A stretch of DNA of 8,255 nt from JBFLYO01 sp040756745 (GCA_040756745.1 JBFLYO010000059.1:1-8255); one strand, 5' to 3'. Counted from the stretch's first letter, positions 1 to 6,871 are shown. The notes: generated by a model not told the origin, from the sequence alone. Numbers and translations: made by a program.

Positions 1-59
1 AATAGAAACTTAACTGAGGCAACAAGACCAGGGTCGAATAGAAACTTAACTGAGGCAAC
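1..59. repeat. Two direct copies of a 23-bp repeat at the window edge
   Basis: A 23-bp unit beginning AATAGAAACTTAAC and ending GAGGCAAC occurs at 1-23 and again, identical, at 37-59, with 13 bp between (24-36). The period is 36 bp. The first copy touches the window edge, so more copies may lie outside. The 13-bp gap contains a short palindrome GACC-AG-GGTC (26-35). The 13 bases after the second copy do not match the gap, so this is not a simple 36-bp tandem repeat. The reverse strand reads GTTGCCTCAG at the start of each unit, which resembles the ends of some CRISPR repeats, but a 13-bp spacer is too short for a normal array. Nature unknown. Confidence 0.75.
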
Positions 60-190
60 TAGGCGTTGCGGGGGTTAGGCCGGGAGTAGGCAGAAAGCAG
101 TAGGCAGTAAGCAGAGAGCAAAAGGGAGTAGGGAAGGAGGGAGAGAGATCGCATCTCGGATTGCGGATTGCGGAATGAGAATGAGGATTC
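60..190. repeat. Purine-rich low-complexity intergenic tract with short tandem repeats
   Basis: This stretch is dominated by G and A on the plus strand. It holds a near-perfect tandem pair of 14-mers (AGTAGGCAGAAAGC at 85-98 and AGTAGGCAGTAAGC at 99-112) and a tandem CGGATTG pair at 157-170 followed by CGGA. Similar GCAGTAGGCAG / GCGGATTGCGGA tracts are familiar as intergenic filler in many environmental bacterial genomes. The minus-strand reading frame through it gives a repetitive CLLPTAFCLLP-like peptide, which is a by-product of the repeat. No gene is supported here. Confidence 0.6.
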
Positions 191-200
191 CGCGACGAGC

Positions 201-231
201 TTTACTTCCTTGTGTCGTTTCCCTATAATTC
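201..231 (+). promoter_or_regulatory. Candidate promoter for the GH116 gene
   Basis: TTTACT at 201-206 is followed after 17 bp by a perfect TATAAT at 224-229. Read as a Bacteroidota-type promoter, TTT (201-203) is 20 bp from TATAATTC (224-231), the same geometry as the three other promoters in this window. Transcription would start near 236 and leave a 5' leader of about 65 nt before the ATG at 301. The -35 side is the weakest of the four. Confidence 0.45.
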
Positions 232-300
232 CACTTCAGACTTCGCTTCGATCGCCGGCTGTACGCCACCTCCCGCAACCTCTATCTTGAGGTATCGAAA

Positions 301-3072
301 ATGAACCCCCTGCCCTGTGTCATTCCCGTCGTGTTTGCTCTGCTGGTCGCTGTTGCCCAATCATCGAATGGATCTACACCCGCCGAGAAGCAGCGGGTGT
401 TCACCGGCCAGTCACTCCAGGAAATCGCTTTCCCCCTCGGAGGAATCGGCACGGGGTGCATCTCGCTCGGCGGACGTGGAGACCTGCGCGACTGGGAGAT
501 CTTCAACAAACCCGCCAAGGGCTCACGGCTGGATTTCACATTCTTCGCACTCTGGGCCCGCCAGAAGGGCCACCCGCCCATAGCCCGTATCCTCGAGCGC
601 CGGTTCATTCCCCCATACAGAGGCGGCGGGTTCGGGATGGCTCAGCGCCGGCTCTCTGGCCTCCCACGGCTGGAAGAGGCGGCGTTCCAGGGAAGCTATC
701 CGTTCGCGAAAGTGAACTTCCGTGATAATGACCTCCCCGTGACTGTGTCTCTGGAGGCATGGAGCCCCTTCATCCCCCTCAATGTGGATGACAGCGCGCT
801 CCCTGTTGCGATTTTCGCCTGGAAGCTCTCAAACCCCTACCTCGATACCGTGGAGGTGTCTCTGGCTTCATGCATTTCGAACCCGATCGGGAGCCGCTAC
901 ACCGATGTCAACGGAAAGAAACCGGGCATCGGCAAAAACCTCAACGAATTCATCGATGAGGGCGATTTCCAGGGCATCAAACTCTCTTCACAAAAGGTCC
1001 CCAAAGACGACCCGAACTTCGGAACGATCGCGCTCGTGACGCCGCACCGGCTGGTGGACGTGCAGACCCGATGGTACCGGGGCGGATGGTGGGATCCCTG
1101 CCATATCTTCTGGGACGATCTGTCGGATAACGGCCGCGTGAAAGAGGTGCGGGACGCGGTTGTCTCCGATTCAACCTCGGCGGATGTGAGCAGTCTCGTC
1201 CTTCGTGCAGTGATCCCTCCTGGCGGCTCCGTGACGCTCCCGTTGATGATCACCTGGCATTTCCCCAACCGCGAGAACTACTGGAACGGCGAAAAGGAGG
1301 TGCGGGGGAAGCTGCTCCGAAATTACGTGGCCTCCCGGTTTACCGATGCGTGGGATGTCGCGCGGTACGTGGTGAAGCATGCCTCGCGGCTTGAGTCTGA
1401 AACACGTGCATTCCACGATGCGCTCTTCTCATCCACACTCCCGCTGTATGTTCTTGACGCTGTCTCCAGCCAGATGTCGACGCTCAAGTCGACGGTCTGC
1501 ATGCTTCTGGATGACGGCTCATTCTTCGGCTTTGAAGGGGTTGCCGATGAGGGGGGATGCTGCCCGCTGAACTGTACGCATGTGTGGAACTACGAACAGG
1601 CGCTCGCTTATCTCTTCCCGAAGCTCGAACGATCGATGCGGGAGACGGATTTTCTCTATAACACGCTGCCCTTTGGTTACATGACGTTCCGGACCCTTAT
1701 CCCGCTCGGCACGGCTCAATGGAAATTCAAACCGTGTGCCGATGGCCAGATGGGATCTATCGTGAGGGCGTACCGCGACTGGAAGCTCTCGGGCGACACG
1801 GGTTGGCTCAAGCGACTCTGGCCGAAAATCAAGAGTGCTCTTGAATTTGCATGGAAAGGCACAGGCCCGGTTACCGAGCCCGGGAAGGAATGGACCTGGT
1901 CGCAGCTCGCCATGCCGTGGGATTCCGACAAGGACGGCGTGATGGATGCGGAACAGCACAACACGTACGACATCGAGTTCTACGGCCCCAATACAATGAC
2001 CGGCTCCCTCTACCTGGCAGCCCTCAAAGCAGGGGCGGAGATGGCTACCACTATGAAAGATGCTGATGCTGCGAAAGAGTATAACGCGCTCTTTGCGCAG
2101 GGGAGCAGGCGCTATGATTCGTTGCTCTGGAACGGCGAGTACTACACCCAGCGTGTTACCGTAAGTCCCGGCCTGCGCGTCCCCAAAGAGCTGGAATCTC
2201 CGGTTGAGGAAGAGTGTGACAGCGCGTGCGTGTGCAAGACCAAGCAACACGAAAAGGCACTACGCCCGGGCGAGGTTGTTCCAAAATACCAGTACGGGAC
2301 GGGCTGCCTGGCAGATCAATTGCTCGGGCAGTACCTTGCTCATGTGGTGGGGCTCGGGTATGTCCTTGACCCGCTGCATGTCCGGAAGGCGATGGCCGCG
2401 ATCGCGCGGTACAATCTCAAGACTTCGCTCGATTCGTTTGCGAATGTGCAGCGAGTCTATGCCCTCAACGACGAGTCGGGGCTTGTTCTCTGCACCTGGC
2501 CAAAAGGGGACCGTCCCGCTCTCCCGTTCCCTTACAGCGATGAGGTGTGGACGGGGATCGAGTACCAGGTAGCGGCAACGCTCGTCTACAACGGGCTTGT
2601 GGAAGAGGGAGCCGCGATCGTGAAGGCGGTACGCGACCGGTACGACGGGCTTCGTCGCAATCCGTGGGATGAAGAGGAGTGCGGGCACCACTATGCCCGC
2701 GCGATGTCGAGCTGGGCGCTCCTTCTTGCGTATTCAGGGTTCTCGTATGATGGCACGAAGGGGGCGATGGGATTTGCCCCGGCGGGTGCGGCCGACCATT
2801 TCACGAGCTTCTGGTCGTGCGGGACAGGATGGGGGACAGTGACGATGGAAAAAGGGAAGTCGACCCACACTGTGCGGATCGAACAGCGATATGGAAGTCT
2901 TTTGCTGCGCACGCTGGCGCTGCCCGCCCCCGGGCTCAAAGTCGCGAGGGTCCGTGCATCACTCGCGGGCAAGCCGGTCTCTTGCTCGGTCGAAGCGGAG
3001 AACCCGATGAGGATTCGATTCTCGACGGGGATAACGCTTCAGGCTGGGGATGCGTTGATACTGGAGTACTGA
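301..3072 (+). CDS. Secreted GH116 family glycosidase (GBA2/DUF608 type)
   Basis: A 923-residue protein of the GH116 family, whose members include bile-acid beta-glucosidase/glucosylceramidase GBA2 and archaeal and bacterial beta-glucosidases and beta-xylosidases. A hydrophobic segment at residues about 7-20 ending AVA-Q suggests export, although the n-region lacks a positive charge. The N-terminal beta-sandwich (about 35-350) opens with PLGGIGTGCISLGG and DWEIFN, typical of GBA2_N. The catalytic (alpha/alpha)6 barrel (about 370-815) has FFGFEG with likely nucleophile E412, then NCTHVWNYEQAL. A DxDxDGxxD calcium-type loop at 541-549 leads to NTYD with likely acid/base D557. SDEVWTG (E748) and HHYARAM (R800) match glucose-contacting segments of the family. 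About 100 further residues form a C-terminal beta-rich tail. The start is supported by TGAGG at 288-292, 8 nt before the ATG. Substrate is not determinable; a beta-glucoside, beta-xyloside or glucosylceramide is likely. Cys639, Cys643 and Cys645 form an unusual local cluster. Confidence 0.9.
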   Translation: MNPLPCVIPVVFALLVAVAQSSNGSTPAEKQRVFTGQSLQEIAFPLGGIGTGCISLGGRGDLRDWEIFNKPAKGSRLDFTFFALWARQKGHPPIARILERRFIPPYRGGGFGMAQRRLSGLPRLEEAAFQGSYPFAKVNFRDNDLPVTVSLEAWSPFIPLNVDDSALPVAIFAWKLSNPYLDTVEVSLASCISNPIGSRYTDVNGKKPGIGKNLNEFIDEGDFQGIKLSSQKVPKDDPNFGTIALVTPHRLVDVQTRWYRGGWWDPCHIFWDDLSDNGRVKEVRDAVVSDSTSADVSSLVLRAVIPPGGSVTLPLMITWHFPNRENYWNGEKEVRGKLLRNYVASRFTDAWDVARYVVKHASRLESETRAFHDALFSSTLPLYVLDAVSSQMSTLKSTVCMLLDDGSFFGFEGVADEGGCCPLNCTHVWNYEQALAYLFPKLERSMRETDFLYNTLPFGYMTFRTLIPLGTAQWKFKPCADGQMGSIVRAYRDWKLSGDTGWLKRLWPKIKSALEFAWKGTGPVTEPGKEWTWSQLAMPWDSDKDGVMDAEQHNTYDIEFYGPNTMTGSLYLAALKAGAEMATTMKDADAAKEYNALFAQGSRRYDSLLWNGEYYTQRVTVSPGLRVPKELESPVEEECDSACVCKTKQHEKALRPGEVVPKYQYGTGCLADQLLGQYLAHVVGLGYVLDPLHVRKAMAAIARYNLKTSLDSFANVQRVYALNDESGLVLCTWPKGDRPALPFPYSDEVWTGIEYQVAATLVYNGLVEEGAAIVKAVRDRYDGLRRNPWDEEECGHHYARAMSSWALLLAYSGFSYDGTKGAMGFAPAGAADHFTSFWSCGTGWGTVTMEKGKSTHTVRIEQRYGSLLLRTLALPAPGLKVARVRASLAGKPVSCSVEAENPMRIRFSTGITLQAGDALILEY

Positions 3073-3077
3073 TTCCG

Positions 3078-3180
3078 TTACCCTCACCCCCCATCCCCTC
3101 TCCCGTTCCGGGAGAGGGGAGTAACTACCACCTGGAACCCCCTCTCCCAAACTGGGAGAGGGGGCTGGGGGTGAGGGTAA
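3078..3180. repeat. Nested inverted-repeat element with two GC-rich hairpins
   Basis: The outer arms are a perfect 14-bp inverted repeat, TTACCCTCACCCCC at 3078-3091 and its complement at 3167-3180. Inside are two perfect 12-bp-stem hairpins with 3-nt loops: 3094-3105/3109-3120 (loop TTC) and 3138-3149/3153-3164 (loop AAC). Both inner stems are versions of CCCCTCTCCC/GGGAGAGGGG. Elements of the form CCCTCACCCC...CCTCTCCC...GGGAGAGG...GGGTGAGGG are recurrent REP/MITE-like intergenic repeats in many bacteria. There is no T-tract, so it is not a classic intrinsic terminator, but it could stall or protect transcripts between the GH116 gene and the next gene. Confidence 0.85.
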
Positions 3181-3236
3181 GAACAGGCGAAGGGGTGCGT
3201 TGAAATAGTATTCTACCATATTCAAAGGACACAACA

Positions 3237-4787
3237 ATGTTCCGCTCTCTCTTTCTGCTCACGCTCACCTTGCTGGTATCTCCCGCTCTACTCGCTCAAC
3301 CCTCCGTCCCTCCCGACATCGACGCATACGCCCAGCGGGTATTGAAGCAGTTTGAGGTGCCCGGGATCGCCCTCACCATCGTCAAAGATGGCAAGGTGCT
3401 CCTCGCCCGTGGGTACGGCATCAGGAAAATGGGATCCCCAGACAAGGTCGACGACCGAACGGTCTTCGCGATCGCCTCGAACACCAAGGCGTTCACCGCA
3501 ACGGCCCTCGCCCTCCTCGTTGAAGAGGGAAAGATCGAGTGGGACGCGCCGGTGATCCGCTACCTTTCCTGGTTCCGCCTCTCCGATCCGTACGTCACTG
3601 CGGAGCTCACGGTCCGAGATCTCCTGGTGCACCGGAGCGGTCTGGGCCTCGGTGCGGGGGACCTCCTCTGGTGGCCCGCCACCGATCTGAAACCACGTGA
3701 GATCGTCCGGCGGCTCGTCAATATCCCTCTCGCAACAAGTTTCCGCAGCAGGTACGCCTATGACAACGTTCTGTACATGGCCGCGGGGGAACTCATTGAG
3801 GCGGTGTCCGGACAGCCCTGGCACGAATTCGTGCAAACACGCATCATCGACAAACTCGGCATGCACGAGACCGGAGTCAGGCACTCGGACATCGCGCGGC
3901 TTCCCAACGCCGCGTATTCGCATGCCCGGATCGAGGGGAAGGTCAGACCTGTCAACCCCTACCTGAGCGAGAACGTGGATGCGGCAGGGGGAATCGTCAC
4001 GAACGCCCGCGATATTGCCCAGTGGCTCATCGTGCAGCTCGACTCCGGCAGAACGACGACAGGAATGCAACTGTTCACGCCGGCCACCACGCGTGAACTC
4101 TGGTCGGTGGTGACGCCCATGCCCGTCGACCCCCCTGCCCCCGAGCTGAATGCCCTCCGGTCAAACTTCGCCGGCTACGGTCTCGGGTTCGGACTTCGGG
4201 ACTACCGCGGCTACAAGCTCCTCACCCATGGAGGTGCTCTCCCGGGATTTGTCTCGCGCATTGCGATGATTCCCGAACTGAAGCTGGGCGTGGCGGTATT
4301 TACGAACCAGGAATCCGATGACGCCTTCATGTCGCTGAGCTGCCATGTGCTGGACTATTATATCGGCGGGACGCAAACCGACTGGGTGGGCGGGTTTGCG
4401 CGGCTCAGGGCGCGAACCGATTCGCTTGTTGTAGCGCGTGAACGCAAGACCGCTCTGGAACGCGACAGTCTGTCCCATCCATCACTGCCGCTGGAACGAT
4501 ATGCGCGTGACTATGAGGATGCGTGGTACGGCACAATCTCGATCGTGAAGGAGGGGAATGGGCTGGTCATGCGGCTTTCGCACACTCCCGGAATGGTGGG
4601 CGATCTCGAGCACTGGCAGTACGATACGTTCCGCGTCCGGTGGCGGGACCGGGAGCTGAGGGCCGATGCGTTCGTGACGTTCGCGCTTACGGCTGAGGGG
4701 AAGATCGACCGGGCAACCATGATGGCCGTCTCGCCCGCAACGGATTTCAGCTTTGATTTCCAGGATCTGGTGCTAAAGCCGAAGTAA
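3237..4787 (+). CDS. Secreted serine hydrolase, beta-lactamase/class C PBP family with DUF3471-like C-terminus
   Basis: A 516-residue protein with a clear signal peptide (residues 1-20, cleavage LLA-Q). The beta-lactamase/transpeptidase fold (about 25-385) has all three active-site motifs: S81-N-T-K84 (SxxK, nucleophile and base), Y175-D-N177 (YxN) and H331-G-G333 in place of KTG. The HxG form is common in esterase, aminopeptidase and DD-peptidase-like members, so the protein is probably a peptidase or esterase on peptidoglycan fragments, D-amino-acid peptides or esters, rather than a true antibiotic-resistance enzyme. Residues about 400-515 fit the DUF3471/lipocalin-like domain often found after this fold (YEDAWYGTISI, DTFRVRW, FDFQDLVL). 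AAAGGA at 3224-3229 is 7 nt before the ATG. I see no promoter of the type found elsewhere in the window in the 164-bp gap, so it may be read through from the GH116 gene. Confidence 0.9.
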   Translation: MFRSLFLLTLTLLVSPALLAQPSVPPDIDAYAQRVLKQFEVPGIALTIVKDGKVLLARGYGIRKMGSPDKVDDRTVFAIASNTKAFTATALALLVEEGKIEWDAPVIRYLSWFRLSDPYVTAELTVRDLLVHRSGLGLGAGDLLWWPATDLKPREIVRRLVNIPLATSFRSRYAYDNVLYMAAGELIEAVSGQPWHEFVQTRIIDKLGMHETGVRHSDIARLPNAAYSHARIEGKVRPVNPYLSENVDAAGGIVTNARDIAQWLIVQLDSGRTTTGMQLFTPATTRELWSVVTPMPVDPPAPELNALRSNFAGYGLGFGLRDYRGYKLLTHGGALPGFVSRIAMIPELKLGVAVFTNQESDDAFMSLSCHVLDYYIGGTQTDWVGGFARLRARTDSLVVARERKTALERDSLSHPSLPLERYARDYEDAWYGTISIVKEGNGLVMRLSHTPGMVGDLEHWQYDTFRVRWRDRELRADAFVTFALTAEGKIDRATMMAVSPATDFSFDFQDLVLKPK

Positions 4788-4807
4788 GTCCTCGCCCGCA
4801 TCACTCT

Positions 4808-4866
4808 TACCCTCACCCCCGTTCCCCCTCTCCCAAATTGGGAGAGGGGGCGGCAGGTGTGAGGGT
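4808..4866. terminator. GC-rich inverted repeat at a convergent gene junction, second copy of the 3078-3180 family
   Basis: Outer arms TACCCTCAC (from 4808) and TGAGGGT (4860-4866) enclose one strong hairpin: CCCCCTCTCCC at 4824-4834 pairs perfectly with 4840-4850, with AA/TT extending the stem around the middle. The sequence is a shortened relative of 3078-3180, keeping one hairpin instead of two. It lies 20 bp after the stop of the serine hydrolase gene and 10 bp from the stop of the convergent T9SS gene, so it may serve as a bidirectional transcription barrier. It lacks a U-tract, so terminator function is inferred from position and stem strength only. Confidence 0.5.
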
Positions 4867-4876
4867 CAATACGGCT

Positions 4877-5407
4877 TTACCTCAGCACAACCAGCCGTCT
4901 CGTCGCCACAAAGCTCCCAGCCGTAATTCTATAGAAGTATATCCCACTTGCCAGCGTCTTCGCTTCAAACGTCACTTCGTGTCGCCCCGCGTCGACCTCG
5001 CCGTCCACCAGCGTCGCAACCTCTTGGCCGAGCGTGTTGAATACGACCAGCAGCACGTGCGAACGATTCGGCAGATCAAACCCGATCGTGGTCGCAGGAT
5101 TGAACGGGTTCGGATAGTTCTGCAACAGGGCATACTCGGTCGGCATCTCCGGCGTCGGGTTATCCACGGCGGTAATCGTTCCGCCGTCACCCCAGAACCC
5201 CGAAGCAACCCAATATGCTCCGCCTACGACCCGACCGACAGCCGACTGTCCCACCGTCGCTGATCCCGAATACGTTGCCCCTGACGTGTATCCTCCTCCG
5301 CCCGCAACGACGCCGCCCTGAAGCTGAACCTGGGCAAGCGTCGCGCTCACGCCACCAAGGGCGAGCAGGAGCGTTGCTGCCTGCATTGACATTCGTCTGG
5401 CTCTCAT
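4877..5407 (-). CDS. Small secreted protein with T9SS type A C-terminal sorting domain
   Basis: A 176-residue exported protein. The signal peptide covers residues 1-25 (arginines at 2, 4 and 5, hydrophobic ATLLLALGGV, cleavage TLA-Q). Residues 27-75 are a Gly/Ser/Val-rich module with YTSGATYSGSATVGQ and GGAYWVASGFWG, a pattern seen in other secreted FCB-group proteins. Residues 92-176 are a Por/type IX secretion sorting domain, with NYPNPFNPATTI at 97-108, LGQEVATLVDG, and the ending GIYFYRI...RRLVVLR. Such a domain directs passage across the outer membrane and attachment or release at the surface. The ATG at 5407 was chosen because GAGGTG (5419-5414) lies 6 nt upstream; a GTG start at 5416 would fall inside that ribosome site. 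It sits 32 bp downstream of the stalk protein gene, on the same strand, probably one operon. The cargo part is tiny and no enzymatic domain is visible. Confidence 0.85.
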   Translation of the reverse strand: MRARRMSMQAATLLLALGGVSATLAQVQLQGGVVAGGGGYTSGATYSGSATVGQSAVGRVVGGAYWVASGFWGDGGTITAVDNPTPEMPTEYALLQNYPNPFNPATTIGFDLPNRSHVLLVVFNTLGQEVATLVDGEVDAGRHEVTFEAKTLASGIYFYRITAGSFVATRRLVVLR

Positions 5408-5413
5408 TGTCGT

Positions 5414-5419
5414 CACCTC
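5414..5419 (-). promoter_or_regulatory. Ribosome binding site deciding the T9SS-protein start
   Basis: GAGGTG on the minus strand ends 6 nt before the ATG at 5407-5405. The in-frame GTG at 5416-5414 is part of this site, so it is unlikely to be the start. Confidence 0.6.
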
Positions 5420-5439
5420 GTCGGTTGTTCAGGAGGCCG

Positions 5440-6444
5440 TCAGCGAGGATTCGGCCGCGTGTCGTCCGACCCTCGCTTCCCAAGGACGGGCGCCAATTCT
5501 TCCCTCACGCCCGAAATGGTTCCCATCACCGTCGGGACGTAGAGCGCAGTCGTATAACTTGCGTAAACATTCGAGCTCGTGCTTGAACCTGAAAGGTACC
5601 AGGCGTTCAGGTAATACCGCTTTGCCCCAGAGCTGACTTCCTCGTACGTCCTGCTGGTCGCATACGGGTATTGGTAGACGTCTGTTGGTGCAGAGGCCGG
5701 AGCGTTGGCCAATTGAGCGCCCGGATCGGTATAGTCCGCCGTTGCGCGTGACTTGCTGATGGCGACAACGATCTTCGTCGCGGTTGCCGTTGTGTGGAAG
5801 AGGTTCAGATAACCGCATGCGCTGACCATGACCATGCCGTCGGCCGGAATTGTGATGTCAACCGAATCGATGGTGTACACAATGTTTCCACCGTTGAGGA
5901 CGGCCCCAGACGGGTCAAAGGACACCGAAACTCCGGGTTCATCGAGGATGTCAGCAGCCGTAAGGGTTGAACCGGCGACATCCGCCCCGGTGATCGTGCC
6001 GTCAGCAATCTTCGCGGAAGTGACCGCATTGTTGGCGAGCATTGCGGTTGTGATTGCTGCATCCGACACTTTCCTGGCCGAATCGGCCGTCACCGTGTGC
6101 AAGCTGTAGCAGACGCCCGTCATTTCAATGCGAGGCGAGAGCTCGGGATCGACGCCGATCTGCAGGCTCAGCCAGTATGCGGTATTGAACGATGCAGGGA
6201 GAGGCGTAATCTTCCCCAGAATCGCATTGAACACGCCGTTGCGCGTCTGGACGAGCTGGGCCTCGGTCCACGCCGCACTGCCACCTGACGGCGCGGTGTA
6301 GAGTCGGAACGTTACATTGTAGTTCCCATCGGGGACGGGCGTCCCTCCGGTCCCCAGCGTTCCCTGATAGTTCAGGGTCCTCGGCACCTGCGCATTGGCC
6401 GCGACCACAGCCATGAGGCAGAGAATCCAGGCGAGGTGTTTCAT
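5440..6444 (-). CDS. Secreted stalk-and-head protein of unknown function (tail-fibre-like)
   Basis: A 334-residue protein with a signal peptide (1-18, cleavage ANA-Q). Residues 20-115 form a beta domain beginning VPRTLNYQGTL, with PDGNYNVTFRLY, AWTEAQ, NGVFNAILG and YWLSLQI. This domain recurs in large secreted proteins of Ignavibacteria-like and other FCB genomes. Residues about 120-170 carry a repeating pattern (ITTAMLANNAVTSAKIADGT, ITGADVAGSTLTAADI), like the narrow trimeric stalks of phage fibres and adhesins. Residues about 172-320 are beta-rich and aromatic, ending SYTTALYVPTVMG, compatible with a jelly-roll head; this is inference. The protein lacks its own T9SS sorting domain, but the next gene in the operon carries one. 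AAAGGA lies 8 nt before the ATG. A surface fibre or adhesin is the best guess; no catalytic motif is visible. The function is not known. Confidence 0.8.
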   Translation of the reverse strand: MKHLAWILCLMAVVAANAQVPRTLNYQGTLGTGGTPVPDGNYNVTFRLYTAPSGGSAAWTEAQLVQTRNGVFNAILGKITPLPASFNTAYWLSLQIGVDPELSPRIEMTGVCYSLHTVTADSARKVSDAAITTAMLANNAVTSAKIADGTITGADVAGSTLTAADILDEPGVSVSFDPSGAVLNGGNIVYTIDSVDITIPADGMVMVSACGYLNLFHTTATATKIVVAISKSRATADYTDPGAQLANAPASAPTDVYQYPYATSRTYEEVSSGAKRYYLNAWYLSGSSTSSNVYASYTTALYVPTVMGTISGVREELAPVLGKRGSDDTRPNPR

Positions 6445-6703
6445 GGCGTTGTTCCTTTGGATGGTGGATGAGGATGCATACAGCTCCGGTCACGGGCGTC
6501 CCGGCGAACACCTTGCCGTGCCCTCGCCTCTGCGTGGTGCGATCCTCACTGGGTCTGCTGCCGGCCGAGAAAAGCGGGGAAGAATCGCTCTCTCAACGGT
6601 CGACGGAAGGTGCTTGCCCTGGGTCAGCGGGTCGTTGGTGGGAAAACGAGGAACGGAACTCCATCAGCGGCTCGATGGCCATGGGAAGCCATCGTGTGAG
6701 CGC
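6445..6703 (-). other. Long GC-rich 5' leader of the stalk/T9SS operon
   Basis: If the promoter at 6710-6740 is used, the transcript has about 260 nt before the first ATG at 6444. This stretch has no convincing reading frame with a ribosome site. One small hairpin, GATGGC/GCCATC with an 8-nt loop, lies near its 5' end (about 6674-6693). I checked by eye for common riboswitch cores (cobalamin, SAM, TPP, glycine, c-di-GMP) and recognise none. Post-transcriptional control is possible but unproven. Confidence 0.35.
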
Positions 6704-6709
6704 TGGATG

Positions 6710-6740
6710 AAAAGATAGGGAAACAACCCACGATTGTCAA
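6710..6740 (-). promoter_or_regulatory. Promoter for the stalk/T9SS operon
   Basis: On the minus strand TTGACA (6740-6735) is followed after 17 bp by TATCTT, or, in Bacteroidota terms, TTG is 20 bp from TATCTTTT (6717-6710), seven of eight matches to TAnnTTTG. It is divergent from the promoter at 6772-6803, with 32 bp between the two -35 elements. Confidence 0.6.
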
Positions 6741-6771
6741 TCCACGGTCTTCAACTTGCGACCCATGTTGA

Positions 6772-6803
6772 TTTGACTCTGGCCCGTAGGCGTTATATCT
6801 TTC
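6772..6803 (+). promoter_or_regulatory. Promoter for the tandem ACT-domain gene
   Basis: TTTGACT begins at 6772. The TTG at 6773-6775 is exactly 20 bp from TATCTTTC at 6796-6803, seven of eight matches to the Bacteroidota -7 element TAnnTTTG. Transcription would begin near 6810 and give a leader of about 60 nt. This position supports the ATG at 6872 rather than the upstream TTG at 6734, which would lie ahead of the promoter. Confidence 0.6.
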
Positions 6804-6871
6804 TGCCAGGTGTGGGCGGTGTGGATGATGAAGAGTTGGGATTGGATGATCTTCTCAGAAAGGTATCCCCT

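Noticed and set aside
1..59. CRISPR array remnant
   Set aside because: The reverse-strand repeat starts GTTGC and the plus strand contains GAAAC, but the gap between copies is only 13 bp, only two copies are visible and no cas gene is present in the window.
75..278. Minus-strand 67-residue reading frame
   Set aside because: Its C-terminal half is a translation of the low-complexity GCAGTAGGCAG-type repeats (CLLPTAFCLLP), and it has no recognisable domain.
1519..2250. Long minus-strand reading frame of 243 residues inside the GH116 gene
   Set aside because: It is antisense to a well-conserved catalytic domain and shows no domain of its own; long antisense frames are expected in GC-rich coding DNA.
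3200..3220. Possible promoter TTGAAA ... TACCAT before the serine hydrolase gene
   Set aside because: The spacing between the two elements is about 9 bp, far too short, and no TTG sits 20 bp ahead of a TAnnTTT-like octamer here.
3288..4070. Minus-strand reading frame of 260 residues inside the serine hydrolase gene
   Set aside because: It lies opposite the SxxK and YxN motif region of a clear enzyme, with no signal peptide or recognisable motif.
4838..5263. Plus-strand reading frame of 141 residues
   Set aside because: It runs through the inverted repeat and then opposite the T9SS sorting domain, which is clearly coded on the minus strand.
6734..6871. Extended TTG start of the ACT gene, adding 46 residues
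   Set aside because: The extension would begin upstream of the likely promoter at 6772-6803. It has no ACT character, and a good ribosome site precedes the ATG at 6872.
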